Part shown: positions 56,495-64,000 of the stretch, in pieces
How the letters are laid out: every line of letters begins with the position of its first letter
Position numbering within the stretch: the stretch's first letter is position 1
Source of the DNA: Cryptomeria japonica
Lineage: Eukaryota > Streptophyta > Pinopsida > Cupressales > Cupressaceae
Length of the DNA: 64,000 nucleotides
NCBI RefSeq assembly: GCF_030272615.1
Contig: NC_081405.1
Location: forward strand, 572,852,252 to 572,916,251
Direction of reading: 5' to 3'
Program-made: the position numbers and the translations under genes
The notes under the pieces: generated by a model
Database searches by the model: none
Told to the model about the DNA's origin: nothing
The model's input: only the letters and a program-made list of their open reading frames with translations

Positions 56495-56615
56495 AATCAA
56501 TGGTTTTTCCCCCAACTAGGTGATCTTGGAAAAGAAAAAGATCAAGTGGCTTGGCCCCCACCTAGGTGATCTTGGAAAAGAAAAAGATCAAGTGGTTTGG
56601 CCCTCACCTAGGCAA
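56495..56615. repeat. tandem repeat, unit about 50 bp
   Basis: Two and a half units of GGTGATCTTGGAAAAGAAAA, then AGATCAAGTGG and TTGGCCCCCACCTA. The CCCCCAC words resemble the reverse complement of the polypurine tract. Confidence 0.8.
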
Positions 56616-57489
56616 GCATGAAAAACCAATTTGGCAAAGGAAACTAATACAAGAGCTAAAAGATGAAATGCAGATATGATGGTACCCTTAGAATGATTGG
56701 CATTAAAGGCATGCCATTCTAAGGAGAAGAGGATTTGTGGTACGTCAACATAATGAGATGTTTTCATGGAATGCCACCAATGGATAGGACACATAAATGT
56801 CTGCAACATCAAAAGATGTAATGCAAGAGGACATGGGGATTCGATAGTTTAGCATCAAAACCCATAGCAGTGTCAAAAAGACATTTAGTATCATTGCGAG
56901 ATGGGTGTATTGTCATAGTGCCAAGTTTCTTGGATATGAAGAAGAGCACATGAAGACAAAGAGAAAATAAAATTTCAGGTCAACATGGAAGAAGGCAAAG
57001 AATGTCCCCAACACTTTGCATCATCCTTGAATGTCAAAAAGAAAGATAAAATAAATAGAAGAAAGAGGTATAAAAATAGAGGAATGTGTACAATAGAATA
57101 ACCCCTATATCTGAGCCCCTACGGAGTAACTCAGGTCCTTCAGGAGAGAACAATGGATAAAAACAATCAACCTCCCATATCCAAGTACCTATGAAGTGAC
57201 CTAGGTCCTCTAGGAGGGATCAAATAGATAAAGAAAGCATGGGGGAACATAATCACACACACATACAAGAAGATGTAGATAAAAAAGAAAAGTGCTAATG
57301 ACTGTATTGCAGGAGATCATCATCCTCAAGAAGAGCCTCATCCTCCCAATCTAGGTCATAGGGAGAAGGGGAGCGAACTTAAAGAGGGACTATTGCAAGG
57401 GTTGCATCAGGTGCCTCATCAATAGCGAGAGAAAGAGATGAAGCAACAATGATGTCATCTATAGGCTCAGAGGAGGTGAGGGTCAATGA

Positions 57490-58885
57490 TCATGTGAATA
57501 TCACAGACAAGGTCGAGATGTCCTCCAAGGAGCTGAACATGTAGGCCTCCGTGGAGGAAGCATGTAACTTAATGGGAGAAGATGAAACAAGAACATGACT
57601 GCTGGCCTCTAGAAGAGGGGCAGTGACGAGCTTAGGGGAAGGTGGGGCCTTCTCGATCACACAAACATAAATAGGAAAACCAGCAGGCACTAAGGAAGGT
57701 AGAGGAAGAGTTGAGGAATATACCTGCAAAGACTTGCATTGTCAGAACTCTAGGATAGGGCCTTGGTCAAACTTGTGTTTACATGAGATAGGAGTGTCAG
57801 AACTCCTATCAACCATAGTAGGCTGAAGGACCCTAGGTAAACTTGGATGATGGAGAGGTGGCGAAGTGGGTGGGGTAGGCAAAGCCGCACTGGGCATCAC
57901 CTGCATATGTGCCATGTTAAGGGGTTGGGACACGAGAGGTATGTTTGGAAAAGAAGTGATAAGAGATGAATCCAAAGAGGGAGAAATGAAAAACTGCACC
58001 TAGTTAGGGGGAGGTTGATCAAAATCCTTGGAAGTAGTAGGGAGCGAGACTGAAATAGGTATAGAGATGGGAACAACTGAGGGAAGAGGCTCTAAAACAA
58101 CAACAATGGGTGATAGACTGACACTAGTGGACTATATGGTAGCGTCATGCTCTCGAGCTCTGGCCCGTTGAAAGCATTTACACTCACATGCATGCTGATT
58201 TTGATAGAGGTGAGGACCACCAAACAGAGATGGAGAGGATTTAGGACCATCATGTTCCATAAGAGAGGCCTCTAAAAGTATTTCAAGGACAAGAGAAGGC
58301 CTAACTGATGGAACATGAGGGACATCCTGAATGGGCACCACATTCACAATGATGAGCACCTGACCTCGCTTCACTCTAGGAGTGGGTGGAGGTATAGGAG
58401 GCACCGATGTGGTCTGTGATGTAGATGCAAGAAAAGATGAAGAAACCAAAGATGAGCACTTTCCCTTTGCATAGTGAGATGGCTGAGGGATATCGACCAT
58501 GATGGGAAGCTCAAAGGGTGGGTGGGCTATGGACTTCAGCAGTGAAGGTGCCTTTCCTTTGGCTACACTGGTCACAGTCATAGGAATAGAGGTCACCGCT
58601 GGGGTTTGCATGGTCCTAGGTAGATGAGGAGGTTAGGATGTGAGACAAGGTTTATCCCTGGCCCCCTATGATGGAGGGACATGTGGAATAACTCATTCCA
58701 AGACTAGGATCTTGGGTGCAGAAGTTGATGCAGGAAGCGACAAAGGTATGGAAGGCTACGCTGATGTAGAAGCCACCCTCCCATCTTGTATTTATAATAT
58801 GTATTGTATAAAAGGTCACAATGAGTAAGCATGGGTCCCACCAAGGCGGTCCAAAATTGGTCCAATGAAAAATCCCCACGGGCAA
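57490..58885 (-). pseudogene. Pro/Ser-rich C-terminal region of gag-protease, decayed
   Basis: Open pieces 58611-58132, 57999-57742 and 57729-57490 are rich in Pro, Ser, Val and Leu with no recognised domain. They lie in the place of the Pro-rich tail of the element at 38117-41536 and are probably its counterpart. Frames differ between the pieces. Confidence 0.5.
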
Positions 58886-58889
58886 TCAA

Positions 58890-59309
58890 GGATCAGTATC
58901 TAGTGTCTTGGATGACATGCACTGCGCCTTCGTGAGGAAAATTTAAGCACTTGTGAACCATGAAAGTAACCACCTCCATGGTGATCAGCCATGGGATCCC
59001 GAGTCTAACTCAGAAGAGATTAGACTCAAGGATGATAGTAAAAACCAAGGACATCGCCTTAGGACCTACCATGACTGTCAAGGTGATGTTGCCCAATGGA
59101 CTGATAGAGAATCCATGACAGGTCCGCAAGGTAGTGCAACACTCGTCATAGACTGGCCTATGCCATCCATTCAGGAAGAGTGTCTCCTCCATGATGACAT
59201 CAAGTCTTCTAGAGGGGTCAACCATCACACCTTTGATAGTTTGACCATTCAAATGAGCAGGGATATAGAGAGGAGTAGGCTCTCTGCAATATGGGGCATC
59301 AAGTGACAT
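58890..59309 (-). pseudogene. protease-like domain of the minus-strand element
   Basis: The frame reads TPLYIPAHLNGQTIKGVMVD then PSRRLDVIMEETLF, then SISPLGNITLTVMVGPKAMS. It aligns with residues 690-830 of the frame at 38117. The active-site position is again Asp-Pro-Ser. The sequence continues to GIPWLITMEVV after a stop. Confidence 0.82.
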
Positions 59310-59699
59310 GAATGAGATAAGATCGTTAGAAACCTTCCCCTTCTAGGTAGGGGGGAGAGGATAGGGGTGATGGTCACCGTATTGACATATGGATCACCAT
59401 CAAAGGTCAAATCAGATGTAGAAATCACATTTGTCTAGTGCAGAGGAAATAGGTTGGTATAGATCTGCAAGTCACTATTGGTTTTATCCATGAACTTGTT
59501 TGACTTGTGTTTCCTTGCATCAATTTTGATAGCCTCATTGTCGATGTGGTCTTGGATAATTTGTCTAAGATGATAACATCTCTCACTGTCATGAACAAGA
59601 ACATGATGATAATGATAATACTTTGACCCATTAAACTAGTGGGGGTAGGGTCAACTATCTAATAGAGGTTTAGGCTTGGGTAGGGTGATCAGGTTGTCT

Positions 59700-60838
59700 T
59701 GCAACAACCACTGCATGATACTCAAATAAGAGTCATTCAATTTTGTGAAGAATCAGTTTTGTGAAGAGTGAGAAGCAGCTATCGGAGGAGTAGCTACTAC
59801 ATTAGCCATGACTTTATTCCTCCGAGACCCATCTAAGGACGTGTCAGGAAAGGACCCACCACAAGGGTTCGAAGAAGAGTCTTCAAACTACATCACGGTG
59901 TGTTGATAATCGATCAAGACAGAGCACATGCTGGCAAAGTTATGATAATGATTCAAGGATAACTTCTTCCTTAATGTCAATTGTAGGTTTCCTATGAACA
60001 TACACTGGAAGTCATTATCTGGTAGGGAAAAGGGGATTTTAGTTGATATCGCCTGATATTGTGAGATAAAATCCAACACCTTCTCATTTGGTTTCTTCTT
60101 ACAATGAACAAGAGTGGATATAGTGACCTTACTACCTATGTTAGCCTAAAACCTCTTTAGAAAGAGATCCATCAACTGGTCAAAGGTGTGGATGGAGTGG
60201 TCAGGCAGAGAATTGTACCACTCCAATGCAATCCCTTTGAGGGAATGAGAAAACAACTTAAGAAGAACAAAATCCAGTTTGTGATAGTCACTACAAATGG
60301 TCATAAATGAATTGATGTGAGTGTTTGGGTCACCATCGCCACTGAGCCTATCAAACTTCAATGACTCATGGTCATTGGAAGGATGGTATTAAGGATAGTG
60401 ATGTCTAAAGGGCTCTTCCTATAGTATGCGGGTGTAGATGATTGGCCAGAAGTAGAAGCTAGAGAAGTGAGCTGCAACTAAAGCTAGCCCATGTTTTGCA
60501 GTATAGTATTCAAAACTAGGTTCGTAGGTGGAGGAGGAGGTGGTGGAGTTGCACCACATGCCAACTGATGTGGTACTGGCAGAGACAACTGCAATAGTCG
60601 AGTCATTAGCCATGCTTGTGTAACCAAAAGGAACAAAGGAGGCATTGATACTAAGGATGGTGGAATCCACCATGTGGGCTTCGAATCCCAGGATGCTAAC
60701 ATCAATCTGGGACCCGAATAGATCAAACTGGGTGTCCACAAGGGGTACCTCAGCTAGGGGCACATGAATTTTTAAAATCATGGATAGGGCCCTCAACATC
60801 TCCATGACTCTCCTTTTGGATATCAACATGTCTCTCAA
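59700..60838 (-). pseudogene. gag of the minus-strand gag-protease element
   Basis: The capsid region is readable: FDRLSGDGDPNTHINSFMTI, ALEWYNSLPDHSIHTFDQLM, FISQYQAISTKIPFSLPDND. It matches the gag at 38117. Stops include TAG after LKRF. Further on (about 59600-59530) the C-H-H-C motif is damaged, reading YHYHHVLVHDSERC, with Tyr for the first Cys. Confidence 0.83.
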
Positions 60839-61471
60839 TGTGCTGACGATATTCTAGGCCTTGGGGAGGATGTTCTCTCAGTTTAGGAATCCCTCAAAAT
60901 CTCTCAGATTTTGCTCTAAAGAATTGATCTGCTCAAAATCAATAGAGACAATATAATCATGATCGATAGCAAGAGGGGAAGAGGGAATAAAACTCCTAGG
61001 AGAATTAGGCTATAAATTAGAAGGATAAAGCCCCCTAGTTTGAATAGACTTCAGATTGTGAGAGGTCAAGAACTCATTGAGATCAGATGACTATCCACCC
61101 TGCATGGTGCTGGGTAGAGGAGGACTGTAACGATCTTGAGGGAAGCTCCTCCTAGATGATGTCTTGACTATGGCTCTTGTCACAGTCTTGGTTGTAAAGC
61201 TCATAAGCTAACCGACAACTAAATAATGGAATAGGGATACTTATGCAAGTCTTTGGAAAAAGATGTAGGACCATTTTGTTTGATGTGTTTAAGATAAAAA
61301 CGTGAAAGGGAAAAAGGTGTTTGCTATTTTTTGTTTTTAAAAAATTTAAAGTTTTTAAGCTTTTTAAAAAAGAATGTGATGAAAAGTAAAACAACTATAA
61401 TAAGCTAGGAAAGAAAATAAAATAAAGCAACTAATCTTTACTAGAAAAAGAAAACACACACGAACCCCCCT
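60839..61471 (-). other. leader region of the minus-strand element
   Basis: No convincing ORF is seen. It lies between the primer site and the gag and is AT-rich near 61300. Confidence 0.55.
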
Positions 61472-61488
61472 TCACGTTGGGTTCACTG
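61472..61488 (-). promoter_or_regulatory. primer-binding site of the minus-strand element
   Basis: The minus strand reads CAGTGAACCCAACGTG close to the LTR edge. It differs from TGGTGAACCCGACGTG at 36945 only at its first two bases and one inner base. Confidence 0.75.
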
Positions 61489-61491
61489 AAA

Positions 61492-63678
61492 TGTAACGGA
61501 GGGAATTTGACATGCTGGGAATGATGAATCCTCAGAGAGCGAATGGTCCTTCTGATTACCTCTTCAAACAGGCACAACACTAATCTAGGGGATAACAAAA
61601 GCATGCAATGAGTGTTAGATGCTAGAGAGACGTCTCTGGATGGCTCTGCGGAGCCTCTGTCCATGGGATGAGAGTGTTGGTATTTTGGTATGGTTTTGTC
61701 ATTGATTTCAACACCTACTATCACTTATCAACTCTGGTACTTTGAAGAATCAGAAATGTTCACCGGCAAGCAAGTGACTCATGCACAGTCACTGGCATCT
61801 AGTACACCGGCAGGATATGATGTTCATCGACACTTGGAATGGCATGAAAAACACTGGTTATGTCAAAGACATCATTTGGACACTTTGTCTTAGAGATTTG
61901 TTCATTGGCATATTCGTATTTGCATATTTTCTATTACTGGCAAATAGGTCCAGGTCATACACTGGCAGGCTTATCTATTCCAGATCAGTACGACACGCTA
62001 TGGAGATGTTTTATTATTGTTGTAAATGCATCAAGCCAACATGTTGAATCGTTTATTGCATCAGATATTGTTTTATTTGTAAATTGATTTTATTGTAGTA
62101 TCCTTTAGAGCCGACCTACTAAAATTGGTCCTAGGTTATGATATAAATGTAAGATCTTATTTGTAAAGATCAAGTGTGGAATAGAAAGGAAGAAATATTT
62201 TTGGTATATGCAAGAATAAGTAGAGCTTTACATGCAGACATCATTTGAAGGTGAAGCAAGGTTTTTGTGAAGGCAATCAAAACTACACCGGTACTGAATC
62301 CAACATAGTAAGATGCTATTTTGAGTAGTACATCCTTATTGGATTTAACCATCCAATTGTAGTCAGTGTGACTCCCATTTGTGATTGAGTAGTGAGTTCT
62401 AGGCACTTGGCCTTTCTAAATGTGCTGACCCCATTTGTATACATATACTATCTATAGTAGTATCATCTGATTGTGGGTAAGGTTTCCCACAATGGTTTTT
62501 CCCCTTAAAGGGTTTCCACGTACAAATATTGGTGTTATGTGTTGTGGATGTTATTGTCTTTCTATTTCCTACATTAATCTTTACCGGTACTGTAATTAAC
62601 TGATAAAACTGTCTACTGAGATAAAGTTTGGTTTACCGGTATTAAGCATTAAAGTTGGTTAAGTTGTTTTGGTTTGAATTTATTTGACAACTGATTCACC
62701 CCCCCGCCTCTCAGTTTTCCCCGAGACCTAACATAGAGTGTGGTGCACTGTCGTCTTGTATGGATGGAGCATAGAGTTTGATCTGAAAATTATGGGCGCG
62801 CCGACAAAATTTATGAAGCAGCTAAACAATGTTGAAACTTGTGAAAAACACATATTACGAAACAAAATAAGGAAAATATTAAAGGGTAAGGAAATCTCAC
62901 AACCGCTCAACACTATGAAGCCTCCCAGAAGATAATCTCCTTTTCACGAAGTTGTGCCTACACACATGCAAGAGAGAAAATGTTGGGGGTTGTGTTTTGG
63001 AGCCTCCCTAAGTTAGACCCCCATTTTGGTGTTTCCACCTCCATGGACAACCCAAAAGGCCACATCAAAGGAAGATGATAAAGATGCTAATAAAGAAGGA
63101 TGTAAAAACAAATACAAAGACAATGCTATACTATGCTATTTGGTAACTGGAAAATAAATGAGATATTGGAAATGAAAGATAGAGCTAGATTACTCCCCTA
63201 GTGCTCGACAAGTGTTGGTATGCTTGATAAACTTGGTAGCTTGATGATGTTGCAACAATGGTGGTGGTGTCTCCAAGAGCTTCAATCTCCCAGAGCTAGT
63301 CTCCCATTTGCCAAAAAGATCCTTTGAAAATGTCCCCAAAAAATAAGGATATAGGATAAGGGATGAGTTTGAATGTTGGTGTCCACACAAGAAGGTGTTA
63401 CAATTCCTTCTTGGAATGGGTTGTAATGTCCCAATGACCACTTGTTGGCTGGCAGGTTGGCAGGATGGTAGGACGCCACGCAGACGTCTTTGCATTGTGT
63501 TTGCATCCGTGAATCTGTCAGATCAGTAAAGTTGGTAACGCCTCTGGGAAAACTGAAATAGACTTCTTTGGTGGAAAAAAGGACAAGTTGGTGAACATAT
63601 CCTCCAAGCAACGTGGGAGAGGTGCCACATGTCACAATTGCCACTAAGGGTGATGAGGGTGATATTTTTGACTCTACA
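61492..63678 (-). repeat. 5' LTR of the minus-strand element, split by a solo LTR
   Basis: The plus strand reads TGTAACGGAGGGAATTT to GACTCTACA. The pieces are 61492-61674 and 62734-63678. The partner LTR at 54637 is uninterrupted. Confidence 0.88.
61675..62733 (+). repeat. copia solo LTR (1059 bp) nested in an LTR
   Basis: It starts TGTTGGTATTTTGGTATGG and ends GAGACCTAACA. Its flanks GAGAG (61670-61674) and TAGAG (62734-62738) are a TSD with one change. It matches 2573-3603 end to end and is the same family. Confidence 0.9.
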
Positions 63679-63683
63679 ATTCC

Positions 63684-64000
63684 AAAAGTCTTCAAGTCAT
63701 TTTTAGAGAATACCTTGTAAATTAAAGTTGTCCTTGTTGACCTTAAGAATCTTCTCATGACATGATTCCATTTAGGAGTGTCATACTTCAAGATTAATGA
63801 AATCTCTTTGGCTTATGAAGTGTGTTATTGATTAAAAGTGACATGCATCATTCTAGTTGGTAAAGGGTTTGTACCTCCTTGTTAGGAAACCTCTTGTGTA
63901 GGTTAGCCCTTATATTATATGTTGTATAAGGTCATTATTGAGTTGACTAGAGGTGAGTGTTCCCTTGTTCTACTTCTTGGATAAAAAAATGAGTGTTGCC
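63684..64000. other. right edge, non-coding
   Basis: I see no gene or recognisable element in the last 317 bp. Confidence 0.5.

Larger units (their letters stand above)
54637..63678 (-). mobile_element. second gag-protease LTR retrotransposon, older, minus strand
   Basis: The LTRs are 54637-55719 (3') and 61492-63678 (5', with a nested solo LTR). Outer flanks ATTCT and ATTCC are a TSD with one change. On the minus strand a primer site follows the 5' LTR, then gag, a protease-like domain, a Pro/Ser-rich region, tandem repeats and a polypurine tract. No RT, RNase H or integrase is found. Gag, the protease motif, primer site and polypurine tract match the element at 35721. Many stops and frameshifts indicate greater age. 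Confidence 0.88.

Noticed and set aside
58953-59306. 117-codon plus-strand ORF
   Set aside because: The opposite strand carries the recognisable protease-like domain of the minus-strand element in this stretch.

Overview
This window is intergenic DNA of a large plant nuclear genome. It is almost entirely nested LTR retrotransposons and their remnants, with one truncated LINE and one fragment of a host gene. I see no intact host gene, tRNA, rRNA or CRISPR. Plant Ty1/copia and Ty3/gypsy lineages, plant-type initiator-Met primer sites, a chromodomain integrase and an SPT6-like fragment point to a seed plant. The low gene density and very long LTRs would suit a conifer, but that is inference. Most nesting below is anchored by TG..CA LTR ends and 5-bp target-site duplications (TSDs) read directly from the sequence.

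Layout, left to right. 1-3603: 3' part of a copia element (integrase end, RT, RNase H, 3' LTR). 3604-13560: a non-coding segment (leader A) that also occurs at 47.5-50.2 kb. Here it is split by a chromovirus (4623-11736, TSD TATGT) that itself carries a solo LTR inside its RT (7423-8315), and by another solo LTR (12031-13170, TSD TTAGT). 13600-14480: a gypsy gag remnant. 14483-18080: a tandemly amplified copia RT/RNase H segment with palindromic tails. 18081-18330: a hairpin-bearing repeat R. 18532-18978: SPT6-like fragment, minus strand. 19780-23655: a 3.9-kb solo LTR (TSD AATGA). 24008-29093 (minus): an element with LTR, primer site, a coiled-coil/zinc-knuckle ORF and a second unrecognised ORF, but no pol. 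29094-32749 (minus): a copia element with LTR, gag, protease and integrase, broken off where the previous LTR begins. 32755-33600: three direct R units. 33635-35080: gypsy integrase end, polypurine tract and LTR, followed at once by a new primer site.

35294-44210: a copia solo LTR (TSD ATATC) split by a complete gag-protease element (35721-43533, TSD GTATT). 45760-47420: a solo LTR (TSD ATTAG). 47526-50250: second copy of leader A, split by a 5'-truncated LINE (47713-48714). 50775-53342: a probable copia LTR split by a minus-strand solo LTR. 54637-63678: a second, older gag-protease element on the minus strand (TSD ATTCT/ATTCC), whose right LTR carries a copia solo LTR (61675-62733).

The most interesting material is the pair of gag-protease elements that lack RT, RNase H and integrase. 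They share a primer-binding site, a polypurine tract and an Asp-Pro-Ser protease motif. A GC-rich palindrome (GGACC..GGCGCC..GGTCC type) recurs in the LTRs and leader of one of them and in a related solo LTR. Also notable are the amplified RT array with inverted tails and the two-ORF element with five zinc knuckles, three of which lack only their first Cys. All coding regions carry stops or frameshifts except short stretches. Many stops are TAG where the family has Gln, as expected from decay of methylated CAG sites.
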